Assembly: GCF_003030345.1 (NCBI RefSeq)
Contig: NZ_CP028158.1
Span: 1,426,001 to 1,490,000, forward strand
Source: Plantactinospora sp. BC1
GTDB lineage: Bacteria > Actinomycetota > Actinomycetes > Mycobacteriales > Micromonosporaceae
Direction of reading: 5' to 3'
Length of the DNA: 64,000 bases
Shown here in pieces: positions 35,187 through 44,038 of this stretch. The translations under genes and the position numbers were made by a program. Under the pieces are notes generated by a model. The model did not search any database and was not told the origin of the DNA. It saw only the letters and a program-made list of their open reading frames with translations. Position 1 is the first letter of the stretch. Each line of letters opens with the position of its first letter.

Positions 35187-36046
35187 TCACCCGTAAGGGG
35201 CGCTTTTCATCCTCCATGACGGTCGGTTTCGATCGTATGGAGGACGAGGATGGCCTGCACGGTCGCGGTGGCGCGGCGTGGGCAGCAGCGTAGCTTGGTC
35301 AGGATCTTCCAGGTCTTCAAGGTGGCGACGGCTCGTTCACCAAGGGCGCGGATACGGGCGTGGGCCTTGTTCACCGCCTTCTGACGGTGTGACAGCTTGG
35401 GCCGGTAACGATGACGCTTGAAGGGGGTGCGGACACAACCGCCGGCCCCTTGGTACGCCTTGTCCGCGAAGGTCATCACGTTCGCGCCGTTCAACGCCGC
35501 CACGATGCCGTGGGTGCCGGCGGCGGTCAGGTCGTGTGCCGAGCCGGGCAGCGCCGCCGACGCCCAGACGAGGCGTCCGGCCGGATCGGCGATGACCTGC
35601 ACGTTCATCCCATGCCGCCGGTGCTTCCCGGAGTAGTACGGCTTCTGGTCGTGTACGCGGTCGATCGGAATCAGGGTGCCGTCGAGGATGGCGTAGGCCA
35701 GCAGCCGGATCCTGCTCATCGCCTGGTGCAGGTCGTCGGCGGTCGCGACAAGCAGAGTGATCACCTCGCGGACATAGCGCCAGGCGGTGACTACCCCGAC
35801 TTCGAACCCGGCGGCCAGACAGGTGAAGGTGTCGCCGTTGCGCAAGTGGGCGAGGACGAGCAGCGCCTGACGGCCGGGGTCGAGTCGGCGCCACCGGGAT
35901 CGTCGCTGGTGGCGATGGCTACGGACCAGGTCGGCGATGTGGTTCAGCGATCGGGTGCACAGCGGGATCGAGGCAGGGTAAGACAGCAACGAGGCTCCCG
36001 ATAGGGGCATCTTTCTTGGTCGATTGCTTGTCTTACCGGGAGCCTC
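35187..36046 (-). mobile_element. IS5-family insertion sequence (ISL2/IS112-like), apparently intact
   Basis: One transposase gene fills the element. Imperfect terminal inverted repeats are suggested by CTCCCGGTAAGACAAGC (right end, minus strand) and CACCCGTAAGGGGCGC (left end). The exact ends and the target duplication could not be fixed by eye. It separates the propeller-like gene from the ComB-like gene and may have truncated the former. Confidence 0.7.
35207..36010 (-). CDS. IS5-family transposase (DDE_Tnp_4 type)
   Basis: 267 residues. An N-terminal HTH region (FTCLAAGFEVGVVTAWRYV) precedes an RNase-H-like catalytic core with Asp in AILDGTLIPIDRV, a middle segment YYSGKHRRHGMNVQVI, the second Asp in TFADKAYQGAGG, and Glu in LGERAVATLKTWKIL. 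No frameshift is seen, so it may be active. It differs from the two IS5-type fragments at 24.9 and 32.5 kb, so it is not the source of either. Confidence 0.92.
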   Translation of the reverse strand: MPLSGASLLSYPASIPLCTRSLNHIADLVRSHRHQRRSRWRRLDPGRQALLVLAHLRNGDTFTCLAAGFEVGVVTAWRYVREVITLLVATADDLHQAMSRIRLLAYAILDGTLIPIDRVHDQKPYYSGKHRRHGMNVQVIADPAGRLVWASAALPGSAHDLTAAGTHGIVAALNGANVMTFADKAYQGAGGCVRTPFKRHRYRPKLSHRQKAVNKAHARIRALGERAVATLKTWKILTKLRCCPRRATATVQAILVLHTIETDRHGG

Positions 36047-36287
36047 ACCTCACCCAGCTACCCGCCTCCTCTACGCCGCTGACCTGCACCATCAGGTTGG
36101 AAATGGCTCCTTCCACGGTGCACAGCCTAGGCTCACCGCACGCACGCCGAGCCCGGCAACCTGCGCACAGTCACGGCAGTCCTCGCTCAGGTCGGCTCTG
36201 GCGAACATCCCCATCTGCCGCAGAATCGGCGATGGGCTGCGTACGGGTCACAGAGCGCGGCGGCGTACGGCTCGCTCGTAGCGTCCG
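36047..36287. other. Gap between the IS and the ComB-like gene
   Basis: No gene recognised. It separates the right end of the IS from the uncertain start of the ComB-like gene; several out-of-frame starts exist without ribosome sites. Confidence 0.35.
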
Positions 36288-37358
36288 ATGATGCCGATGG
36301 CCATGCGGCCCGGTCGCGCCCGGAGAAATGTTCTTGCAGGTCGGATTTTGTACCGTGGACAATCGCGTGCTGTGTCGATCGTAGGTATGGAGGCAGAGGT
36401 CCCGCCCAACACCGTCGTCATCGTCATCGACGTCATCCGTGCCTTCACGACCGCCGCGATCGCCTTCGAGCGTGGCGCAACGGAAATAGTCTGCGCGCCC
36501 TCGGCCGAGGTGGGCCGAAATCTGCGGCTACTGCACCCGGATCACCTTCTCGTCGGCGAAATCAACGGGCTCAAGCCAGCGGACTTCGACTTCGGGAACT
36601 CGCCGTTCGAGATGTCGATGGCGCAGTTGGACGGCCGGCGGTTGATTCAGACGACGTCGAACGGTACGCGCGGGCTCGTCCGGTACCCGGATCCAGCGGT
36701 GCTGCTCGCGGTGTCGGCACTCAACGTCGGCGCCACCGCCCGGTGGATCAGGACGAACCACGCCGAGACCGCGTGCACTCTTGTCTGCACCGGGCGGACC
36801 GCTGAGGACCAGGCCTGCGCGCGATATCTGAGCGGCCTTCTGCAGGGGTCGAGGCCGAGGCGGACAGATTTGATCGCGGGCATCATGGAGGGCGCCGCCG
36901 AACACGTCCGTGCGTATGCACGGCAATCCGCACCCGAACGGGTTGACCTGTCCAAGGATCTTCCCATCTGCTGCGACGTCGACCGATCCGAGTTCGCCAT
37001 GGTGGGCGAGGTCCGTCGGGGCCCACGTCGCGCTAACGAGGGTGCCACGCTGAACGCCGCATCCTTGCCTGCCGACATCAGGCCAGGATGGTCGGACGGA
37101 CCGAGCGGGCTCACTCTACGGCCGCCGACCGATGGCGCGCTCCCCAAACCGGCGCGCCGGGCACCGGCGCACGTCACTCTCCGTACGCCGCAGGTTCAAC
37201 CTGTCGGACCCACGCTCGTACCCAGACAAGCCCCGCTCGTGCGCGACCTCGGTCTCTGCGCGGCGGTCCCTCGTCCAGACGCGACGGGGACGTCATCACC
37301 AGGAACGCGGATCGGGCTGGTCGGTTCCGGCGAGTGGAGCGGTCAGATCTGGCGCTAG
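36288..37358 (+). CDS. ComB-like (2-phosphosulfolactate phosphatase family) protein with altered C-terminus
   Basis: The conserved domain spans about 36400-37000: VVIVIDVIRAFTTAAIAFERG, LLVGEINGLKPADFDFGNSP, RRLIQTTSNGTRGLV and a late CCDVDRSEFAMV. These are the acid- and Mg-binding blocks of the ComB phosphatase family of coenzyme M synthesis; in bacteria the role is unclear. The start is uncertain (36288, or ATG 36387). After FAMVGEVRRG the frame runs on for about 110 codons of non-family sequence, while another frame reads AHVALTRVPR and stops, as a typical ComB would. A frameshift near 37020 is likely. Confidence 0.7.
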   Translation: MMPMAMRPGRARRNVLAGRILYRGQSRAVSIVGMEAEVPPNTVVIVIDVIRAFTTAAIAFERGATEIVCAPSAEVGRNLRLLHPDHLLVGEINGLKPADFDFGNSPFEMSMAQLDGRRLIQTTSNGTRGLVRYPDPAVLLAVSALNVGATARWIRTNHAETACTLVCTGRTAEDQACARYLSGLLQGSRPRRTDLIAGIMEGAAEHVRAYARQSAPERVDLSKDLPICCDVDRSEFAMVGEVRRGPRRANEGATLNAASLPADIRPGWSDGPSGLTLRPPTDGALPKPARRAPAHVTLRTPQVQPVGPTLVPRQAPLVRDLGLCAAVPRPDATGTSSPGTRIGLVGSGEWSGQIWR

Positions 37359-37359
37359 C

Positions 37360-37397
37360 TAGATGGATTCGTGATACTAGAATCGTGAATCTATCCA
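37360..37397 (+). promoter_or_regulatory. PadR operator: 38-bp imperfect dyad over the start codon
   Basis: Centred on CTAG: GGATTCGTGATA, CTAG, AATCGTGAATC. Most positions pair between the two halves. It overlaps the GTG start of the PadR gene and the region where its -10 must lie, fitting autorepression of the PadR-UvrA-like operon. Confidence 0.6.
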
Positions 37398-37945
37398 GGC
37401 TCATGGTGTTGGGCCTGCTCGACAGCCAGGGCGCGTTGCACGGACACCAGATCAAGCTCATCGCCCGTGACACCGAGGTGGCGCAGTGGGGCGGCATCGG
37501 GATCGGCGCCCTGTACCGCGAGCTGCGGGTGCTGGGCGACGAGGGGCTGGTTCGGGCGGTGGCCGTCGAGCAGGTCGGACGACGCCCGGTACGCACGGTG
37601 TACGAGATCACCGACGCCGGCCGGCGGGAGCTGCGCGGGCTGCGCGAGAGGGCTATCTGCGAGCTGCGGTTCGGGCCCGATCCGCTCGCCGTCGCGCTGC
37701 TCTTCGGTCGGGTGGGCGACCCGGCCGAGCTGGCCGGCTACCTGGCTCGGCGTCGGGAGGTGCTCGCCGCCACGATCGCCGACCTCGATGCTGAACGCGG
37801 CGAACATCTCGCGCAGGGTCGGATCGGCGCGCTGGACTCGGCGCTGTTCCTCCGCCAGGTGAGGCTGCTGGAGGCAGAGATGCGCTGGCTCGACGAGTTC
37901 CGCCTGATCCTCACCTCGAAGGAGGAGCAGCGGGATGATCGGTGA
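37385..37945 (+). CDS. PadR-family transcriptional regulator
   Basis: 186 residues: the PadR winged HTH (LMVLGLLDSQGALHGHQIK, then GALYRELRVLGDEGLV and RTVYEITDAG) plus a Vir-like C-terminal helical part (LLEAEMRWLDEF). The GTG start lies inside an imperfect dyad and has no Shine-Dalgarno. Its stop lies 11 bases inside the UvrA-like gene, so the two are coupled. PadR regulators of this class sense drugs or phenolics and control exporters or resistance proteins. Confidence 0.92.
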   Translation: MNLSRLMVLGLLDSQGALHGHQIKLIARDTEVAQWGGIGIGALYRELRVLGDEGLVRAVAVEQVGRRPVRTVYEITDAGRRELRGLRERAICELRFGPDPLAVALLFGRVGDPAELAGYLARRREVLAATIADLDAERGEHLAQGRIGALDSALFLRQVRLLEAEMRWLDEFRLILTSKEEQRDDR

Positions 37946-40397
37946 GAGTTGGATCGAGGCCGTCGGCGTACGCACCCACAACCTGCGCGGCATCGATGTG
38001 CGTCTGCCGCACCATGCGATCGTCGCCGTCACGGGCGTCAGCGGCAGTGGGAAGAGTTCGCTGGTCCTCGACACGCTGCACGCCGAGGCCCGACTGCGGT
38101 ACGTGGAGGGGTTCGACCCGTACGTGCGGAAGTTCCTCACCCCGCGCAACCGTCCCCAGGTCGACCGCATCCGTGGACTCACCGCCACGCTCGCGGTCGA
38201 CCAGCGCAACGCCAACAGCAATCCGAACTCCACGCTCGGCACCCTGACCGGGCTGGAGGCGTACCTCGGTCTGGTTTTCGCCCGACTCGGGCCGCTGGCG
38301 TCGGGCAACGACTGGACCGGGCCGTTGCACCCGGCGCAGTTCGACCCGTACAGCCGGGAGGGGATCTGCCCGGGGTGCATCGGCACCCGCGAAATCGTCC
38401 GGGCCGATCCGGACCTCATCGTGTCTCGACCCGACCGCGCCCTCCTCGATGGCGGTTCGCCGTGGTTCGGCCAGGGGCGGTCGAGTGAGGAACTCGCGCT
38501 CCGCTCACTCGCCAAGCACCACGGCACCGAGCTGGAGCGGCCGTGGCGGGAGCAGCCGGAGGAGTTCCGGCGCGCGGTGCTCTACGGCACCGGCGGTGCG
38601 CAGATCGATGTCGTGTACACCGGCAGCAACCGGAGGAAGGGCACCGAGCTGACGTACCGGACCAGGCGCGCGCTCGACGGGGCCGTCGCGGAGATCGAGC
38701 GGGCGTACGCGGCGGCCGGCCCGGAGGCCAAGCCGATCTACCTGCCGTTCCTGGACCGGCGGGAGTGCCAGACGTGCGCCGGCACCGGCCTCGGCGAGAT
38801 CGCGCGAACGGTGACCCTCGGCGGGAGGACCTTCCGGGACGTCACGGACGACCGGGTGTACGGGGTCCGGGAGTGGATCCGGGCGGTCGACACGGGGCTC
38901 AACGAGGCCCAGCGCAGCGTCGGTCAGGTCCTGGTCCCCGAGCTGCACGATCGGCTCGACCTACTGATCCGGCTCGGGCTGGGACACCTGGAACTCTCCC
39001 GAGGCGCGCCGACGCTCTCCGGTGGCGAGCTGCAACGAGCCCGGCTGTCGGCGCAGATCAGCACCGCCCTGACCGGCCTGACGTACGTCTTCGACGAGCC
39101 CGGGGCCGGGTTGCACCCGGTGGAGAAGGACCACCTCTTCCAGATCCTGGTCGAGCTGCGCGACGCCGGCAACACGGTCCTGCTCGTGGAGCACGACCCC
39201 GACCTGATCGCACGCGCCGACTGGATCGTCGACATCGGCCCCGGCGGCGGCCGCGACGGCGGGCAACTGGTGGCCAGCGGCCCGCCGGCCGAGATCGCGC
39301 ACCACCAGCGATCGGTGACCGGCCGGTACCTGCGGGAGCCGGACTACCGGCTACGCCGCACACAACGACCACCCGGCCACGGCGACGGCGACGGCCACGG
39401 CCACGGCCACGGATGGCTGGTGCTGCACGACGCCGTCGCGCACAACGTCTCGGCCGCCGAGGTCCGGATTCCGCTGCACCGGCTCACCTGCCTGACCGGG
39501 ATCAGCGGCAGCGGCAAGAGCAGCCTGCTGCACCGGATCATCGCCGACTCCGTCGCCGCCGTACTCGCCGGAGAACCGCCGACCGCGGTCAGCAGCATCA
39601 CGGGTCTCGACGCGCTGCGCTGGGTCACCGTCGCCGACCAGCGGCCAATCGGCCGCACCCCGCGATCCAACCCCGCGACATACACCAAGGCGTTCGACCT
39701 GATCCGACCACTCTTCGCCGGCACCGACGCGGCCCGCAGCGCCGGGCTCAGCGCCTCGGCATTCTCCTTCAACTCCCCCGGCGGCCGGTGCGAAACCTGC
39801 CAAGGACTCGGCCGGGTCAAGCTGGACATGCAGTTCCTCGGTGACACCTACCTCACCTGCCCGCAGTGTGACGGCCGCCGCTACGGCCCCGATGTTCTCG
39901 CCGTCCGCTACCGTGGTCTGGCCATCGACGAGGTGCTCACCACCACCGTGGCCGACGCCGCCACCCTCTTCGACGAACCGCCGCCGCTTGCCGCACTTCT
40001 CCAGGCCATGGTCGACGTCGGCCTCGGCTACCTCACGCTCGGCGAGAGCGGTACCGCCCTCTCCGGCGGCGAGGCCCAGCGGTTGAAGCTGAGCAGAGCG
40101 ATCGTCCGCGGCGGCGGACGCGATCCGGGCCTGGTCATCCTCGACGAGCCGGTCACCGGCCTCCACCCCGCCGACACCCAGCGGCTGATCGGCGCCCTCG
40201 ACCTCCTGCTGGACCGTGGGCACACGGTGGTCATCGCCGAGCACAACCCCCATGCTGCCGCCAGCGCCGACTGGATCATCGACCTCGGTCCCGGGGCCGG
40301 CGCCGCCGGCGGCCGGATCATCAACGAAGGCCCACCCGCACTGGTCGCGCGCGGCACGGGCCCCACCGCGCCACACCTACTGCGCCTCACCACATGA
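37935..40397 (+). CDS. UvrA-like ABC ATPase (drug-resistance type, UvrA2/DrrC-like)
   Basis: 820 residues with two ABC modules. Walker A boxes are GVSGSGKSS (about 34) and GISGSGKSS (about 522), signatures LSGGELQ (361) and LSGGEAQ (709), Walker B in VFDEPGAGLHP and ILDEPVTGLHP. Zinc modules appear as CPGC/CQTC (145 and 278) and CETC/CPQC (619 and 642). It is over 100 residues shorter than housekeeping UvrA, so the UvrB-binding part is reduced. A His/Gly/Asp-rich linker (about 477-492) joins the halves. The ATG has AAGGAGG upstream. Such proteins protect against DNA-intercalating antibiotics; here it is paired with PadR. Confidence 0.93.
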   Translation: MIGESWIEAVGVRTHNLRGIDVRLPHHAIVAVTGVSGSGKSSLVLDTLHAEARLRYVEGFDPYVRKFLTPRNRPQVDRIRGLTATLAVDQRNANSNPNSTLGTLTGLEAYLGLVFARLGPLASGNDWTGPLHPAQFDPYSREGICPGCIGTREIVRADPDLIVSRPDRALLDGGSPWFGQGRSSEELALRSLAKHHGTELERPWREQPEEFRRAVLYGTGGAQIDVVYTGSNRRKGTELTYRTRRALDGAVAEIERAYAAAGPEAKPIYLPFLDRRECQTCAGTGLGEIARTVTLGGRTFRDVTDDRVYGVREWIRAVDTGLNEAQRSVGQVLVPELHDRLDLLIRLGLGHLELSRGAPTLSGGELQRARLSAQISTALTGLTYVFDEPGAGLHPVEKDHLFQILVELRDAGNTVLLVEHDPDLIARADWIVDIGPGGGRDGGQLVASGPPAEIAHHQRSVTGRYLREPDYRLRRTQRPPGHGDGDGHGHGHGWLVLHDAVAHNVSAAEVRIPLHRLTCLTGISGSGKSSLLHRIIADSVAAVLAGEPPTAVSSITGLDALRWVTVADQRPIGRTPRSNPATYTKAFDLIRPLFAGTDAARSAGLSASAFSFNSPGGRCETCQGLGRVKLDMQFLGDTYLTCPQCDGRRYGPDVLAVRYRGLAIDEVLTTTVADAATLFDEPPPLAALLQAMVDVGLGYLTLGESGTALSGGEAQRLKLSRAIVRGGGRDPGLVILDEPVTGLHPADTQRLIGALDLLLDRGHTVVIAEHNPHAAASADWIIDLGPGAGAAGGRIINEGPPALVARGTGPTAPHLLRLTT

Positions 40398-40787
40398 TCG
40401 ACACCCACCGGCACGAGCAGGTCGTCGGACCCGAACAATCCCGCCGGGACTGCGGGCACGCTTCTGCCGCCGGCCGCGCACAACGCGCCGGAAATCGCGG
40501 TACGTCGGCGGCTCGGCGCGCCGCCGAACATGCGGGGTGGCGGCCGGCGGGCTGGGCCGACGAGCGCTCGCCCAACCGAACGTTCGACGATCAGCAAGGC
40601 GCGGCCCGACAGTCAGCCGGCCGTAGCGGGCCCACCATCTCACGCGTTGACCGCTCCTCGACCTCGCGCAGTAGGTGTTCTCGGGATCTGTCGCCGGTAC
40701 GGCAGAGGCGAGCGATCTGCGGCGGCCGAATCAGTAAGGCTTTCTATCCTGGCCTCGGCAGCTGGGCAGTTGAGTGAGCGGTGCCGG
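40398..40787. other. 390-bp gap without recognised genes
   Basis: Open frames exist on both strands but none has a ribosome site or family-like sequence. No clear terminator after the UvrA-like gene was found. Confidence 0.4.
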
Positions 40788-41327
40788 CTACGAGAGCCGG
40801 GCCAGGAATTCTTCGATCGCGGTACCGACGTCGCCGAGGGCTTGCGCGTAGTTCCGAAGCGGTCCGGGTGGCCGCAAGCCGTGATCGCCGCCGATGATGG
40901 TGACGACACTCTTGCCCGTTGCCGCGGCGATGTCAGGTAGCCAACTGGGGTCGCCGGTTCCTCCGACAAGAAGTGTGGGCGCGGGGTTTCGGCCGATCGC
41001 CTCGGCGATGACCTCGATGTGCAGGAGCGGCGTCAGCCAGATCGCTGGGAGTTGCCGCTCGGCCGCGAGCATGGCGGCATAGGTGCCGAGCGACTTCGCG
41101 ATGATCACGGGCTGCGCGGCGGGTGCCGCGCTGGCCAACCGGTGTAGTGCCGCAGAGACGTGCGCCCGAACGAATGGTTCCGGCCCGATGTCGAGCAGGC
41201 CGTCCGGAACGGTCCAGGTCACCGTCTCCGCTGGTACGTCGCGGTCGGAGAGCCCCTCCCTGGCAAGGTCAAGCAGGGGTGCCTGCGCACCGTAGCCGAG
41301 TCCGGGGACGACCACTCCAGCTAGCAT
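40788..41327 (-). CDS. Small alpha/beta-hydrolase-like protein
   Basis: 179 residues. VVVPGLGYGAQAPLL is the first strand and oxyanion loop, IIAKSLGTYAAM a nucleophile elbow (A-K-S-L-G instead of G-x-S-x-G), LLVGGTGDPSWLP the acidic strand, and GGDHGLRP the catalytic His. Leaderless: TACAGT lies six bases before the ATG and there is no Shine-Dalgarno. It is shorter than usual hydrolases and lacks a cap. The substrate is unknown. Confidence 0.8.
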   Translation of the reverse strand: MLAGVVVPGLGYGAQAPLLDLAREGLSDRDVPAETVTWTVPDGLLDIGPEPFVRAHVSAALHRLASAAPAAQPVIIAKSLGTYAAMLAAERQLPAIWLTPLLHIEVIAEAIGRNPAPTLLVGGTGDPSWLPDIAAATGKSVVTIIGGDHGLRPPGPLRNYAQALGDVGTAIEEFLARLS

Positions 41328-41333
41328 TCGATG

Positions 41334-41339
41334 ACTGTA
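41334..41339 (-). promoter_or_regulatory. -10 box TACAGT of a leaderless gene
   Basis: TACAGT on the minus strand, six bases before the ATG at 41327. Confidence 0.4.
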
Positions 41340-41498
41340 GCGACCGAAACCCAGCGCTCCACTGTCATGCCGTCTGGCGGGTGCCGGTACCAACAGTGGC
41401 TGCGGTATGACCATCTCCCGTTCCCGGTGCTGCCTCCCCCGATCGCGTTCCAGGGTCGCAACACGAACCGCTCTGTCTCCCGTCCATGTTACAGAGCC

Positions 41499-42137
41499 TC
41501 AGTTCAGCAGGCGCTGGGCCCAGTAGACCTGCTGATCCGGTCCCACGCTGATCAGGGCGACCAGCAGGTCGCTGACTGCAGCGGGCGCGGCGGCGACGGC
41601 CTGCTCGGGTGGCGTTCCCGGACGCTGCGGGTGCAGCACGAAGACGAAGGTCACCGGTGACGCGTCGACCGACGACACCATGACGGCACTGCCGGCGGTC
41701 ACGAACCCGCCGTCGACCTTGCGCATACCGATGCCCTGTAGCCAGGGATAGCGCTCCTCGGCCCGGCCCAGGGCCTCGTCCGAGCCGGCGCCCACCTCGT
41801 CCGGCCGCGCCGACGTCACGGTGATGAAGCCAGGCATGCGGCGGGTGCCCTTGTCCAGCACCACGATCCGGAACGAACCGTCAACCTGAGGATCGGGCGG
41901 ACGTTCCCAAGCCACCCGGCCGAGAAAGATCTGGTCGCCATCGCCGGCCCGCTCCGTGTTGCCCTGGCTGAACGCGGCGTCCGCGGTGGCCTGGTCGACC
42001 ACATTCAGCGTCGCGGTCGCGGCCAACACCTCCGGCCCGTACGGCGGCAGGCTGCGCCACCACCGCCAACCAGCCAGGCCGCCTACCCCGACGAGCAGCA
42101 CCACCACACCCATGATCAGACCTGCCCGCTGCCTCAT
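41499..42137 (-). CDS. Membrane-anchored protein of unknown function
   Basis: 212 residues. One N-terminal membrane helix (LIMGVVVLLVGVGGLAGW) with a short basic start, then an extracytoplasmic domain with no motif I recognise (QIFLGRVAWERPPD, then MPGFITVTSARPDEV, then MVSSVDASPVTFVFVLHP). No Cys pairs or catalytic triad are visible. The ATG has no strong ribosome site. Neighbours are also small and uncharacterised. Confidence 0.65.
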   Translation of the reverse strand: MRQRAGLIMGVVVLLVGVGGLAGWRWWRSLPPYGPEVLAATATLNVVDQATADAAFSQGNTERAGDGDQIFLGRVAWERPPDPQVDGSFRIVVLDKGTRRMPGFITVTSARPDEVGAGSDEALGRAEERYPWLQGIGMRKVDGGFVTAGSAVMVSSVDASPVTFVFVLHPQRPGTPPEQAVAAAPAAVSDLLVALISVGPDQQVYWAQRLLN

Positions 42138-42303
42138 GCCTGGCAGTACAGCACGCCATCACCACCATCGATCGGTGCGACGGCAGGGTCGCGCCGTCGC
42201 GGTGCAGCGACCTGCCGAGCCCCGGGACGGGAGCCGTCACGCTCCCTGGCCGACTCCCCCGTGCCTGGCGCTGGCTGACCGGGGTTGGCCGCCGCGCATC
42301 CGG

Positions 42304-42552
42304 TCAGTGCGACGCTCCGGCGAGCAACCGGCGTGCCTCGCCCGCTCCGATGTCGGTACGCGCGCCGCAGAGCGGGTTGGTGCAGTAGAGCACGTGTTTC
42401 GTCCGGACCCGGAACAGCGGTACGAAGAAGAGGCTGAACCGGGTGACCTCGCGCACCAGCAGCATGCTGCCGGACTGCCCGCAGACCCGGCAGGCCATCG
42501 GGACCAGTCCCAGCCGCTCCGACTTGGTGCGCAGACCGAAGATCAGAAACAT
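42304..42552 (-). CDS. Zinc-ribbon protein
   Basis: 82 residues. The pattern CRVCGQ ... LFFVPLFRVRTKHVLYC, then NPLC, gives two Cys-x-x-Cys-type knuckles (first pair separated by two residues, second by five). It matches small actinobacterial zinc-ribbon membrane-proximal proteins. The ATG at 42552 has AGGGG seven bases upstream. The frame is open further upstream but without family sequence. The role is unknown, perhaps protein-protein contact. Confidence 0.8.
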   Translation of the reverse strand: MFLIFGLRTKSERLGLVPMACRVCGQSGSMLLVREVTRFSLFFVPLFRVRTKHVLYCTNPLCGARTDIGAGEARRLLAGASH

Positions 42553-42755
42553 GCCGTACCCCTGTTCGCCTGGATCGCGTCCCGTGCGGGTTCGCCGGGC
42601 TCTTCCACGGTGATACCCCGATGACAGCCGGCTCAGCCCTGGACGGCGGTCCAGGTGGCTCGGAGCCCGGAGCAACAGCGCCGACACACGGTAATGCCGA
42701 TGAGCGTGCACCGAGCAGGCATACGTTCACCGTCAGCTACCGGTCGGGTGGCTGC

Positions 42756-42761
42756 TAGCCT
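42756..42761 (+). promoter_or_regulatory. -10 box TAGCCT of a leaderless gene
   Basis: TAGCCT nine bases before the ATG at 42771, no Shine-Dalgarno. Confidence 0.4.
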
Positions 42762-42770
42762 CGCTGCCCT

Positions 42771-43304
42771 ATGACACGACGATTCGGTGACCGAGCGACG
42801 TTCGCAGTGGAAGTAGGCGAGATGAAGTCGCCAGCGCTCCGCGTCGTTAACCTGTGGGCGGCCGACAAATGGCTGACCACTGACGACGACGTCACCTACG
42901 TCCCGTCTATCTCTTGGTACATGCGGTTGGATGCGCAGCGGGTGCGCCAACGCGACATCAGGCCTTGCCCCTTCCCTGGCCTTGCGCCGGAGGAGATCTT
43001 CCGGTTGCTACACGGGGACGAGACCGACTTCCGGGAGCAGTTCTGGTTCATGCGGTGGGGCCAGTCCGTCGACAACGTGTCGGCGTACGCCTACCTGGAC
43101 GACGACCTGGTGATCATCTTCCGGTTCTGGCGTGCGAGGCATCCCTTCCCAGAGGACTTGGGCAAAGTCTTCGTCGCCAGGATCCCACCTGACGAGTTCG
43201 CGGCCATCGTCGAAGAAGCAGCCAATCTGCTGGACGCCGGCTCGTCGGCAGAAGATCCAACGAGCGGTCCTCGCCAAACCAGCGAACCCGAACAAGAACA
43301 CTAG
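42771..43304 (+). CDS. Hypothetical protein, immunity-protein-like
   Basis: 177 residues, acidic, with RVVNLWAADKWLTTDDDVTY, then an Asp/Glu-rich middle (GDETDFREQFWFMRWG) and a C-terminal helix. The composition and size resemble proteins scattered among toxin-immunity loci, but I know no family name and there is no toxin gene beside it. Leaderless start. It converges with the next gene after 139 bases. Confidence 0.6.
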   Translation: MTRRFGDRATFAVEVGEMKSPALRVVNLWAADKWLTTDDDVTYVPSISWYMRLDAQRVRQRDIRPCPFPGLAPEEIFRLLHGDETDFREQFWFMRWGQSVDNVSAYAYLDDDLVIIFRFWRARHPFPEDLGKVFVARIPPDEFAAIVEEAANLLDAGSSAEDPTSGPRQTSEPEQEH

Positions 43305-43443
43305 GGATATGTGGATCGAGGTGAAGGCATCCGGATCTACCGCAGACATCCCGTTGCCGACAAGACACTCGCGTCACTGGCCAGACCGTTGCGTCACGAA
43401 ACTTCGCCGCGCGGTCGATCCGGACAACAAGCATCTGGTGTGG

Positions 43444-43854
43444 CTACCAGTCGCGCCACTCGTCGGTGAGTCCGCTGCGCTCGCGTCCCCGGCGAGCGGC
43501 CAGTGCGTCCACATCGACGCCCGCGGCCGTCATGACGACGTCGATGTACTCGCAGAGTTCCTCCCGGGTAATGGTGTCGATGTGGCCTCCGAGTTTTTCG
43601 TCGACACCGTTGAGGGCGAGCACGGCCCGTTCGACTGCGGCCCAGACGGCCGGGTCGGCTGGGGTGGTTCCAAGCTCGGCGACGTCTCGTTCATACGCCG
43701 CCAGGGCCGCGTCAACGCCAGCGACGAACTCCGTCGGCCATGCGGTCGCCGCATACGCCTCATTACGAGGCAGCGTCCCGGCGCCGACCGCCTCCTCCTG
43801 TTCGGCCACTTCGCGCCGCCATCGGTCGGTCAATCGCTCGGTGACAGACGACAC
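43444..43854 (-). CDS. Hypothetical helical protein
   Basis: 136 residues, highly charged, predominantly helical (LTDRWRREVAEQEEAVGAG, VDAALAAYERDVAELG, LCEYIDVVMTAAGVDV). The GTG start is directly downstream of an inverted repeat (43856-43878). No family recognised; the size and neighbourhood would suit an immunity or antitoxin-like protein, which is only a guess. Confidence 0.55.
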   Translation of the reverse strand: MSSVTERLTDRWRREVAEQEEAVGAGTLPRNEAYAATAWPTEFVAGVDAALAAYERDVAELGTTPADPAVWAAVERAVLALNGVDEKLGGHIDTITREELCEYIDVVMTAAGVDVDALAARRGRERSGLTDEWRDW

Positions 43855-43855
43855 A

Positions 43856-43878
43856 GTAGGTGAAGGGCCTACACCTAC
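43856..43878 (-). promoter_or_regulatory. 7-bp inverted repeat upstream of a hypothetical gene
   Basis: GTAGGTG, nine bases, CACCTAC. It begins two bases from the GTG at 43854; a possible operator. Confidence 0.35.
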
Positions 43879-44038
43879 CGCGGCGCTCGTAGGGTGACCG
43901 TCGATGCTCGGCCGGTCGGTTCGTGGCGGTCAGGACGGGTTCTCCCAAGAGGAGCCAACTCGGCTCTGGGGCTTCCGGAGATCAACCAGCGTCGCGGGCA
44001 CCACGCCTACGATGAGACGGTCGTCGAAGGAGGTGCGG

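Noticed and set aside
43305-43443. Open frame running from the end of one hypothetical gene into the antisense of the next
   Set aside because: No start with ribosome site, not protein-like.
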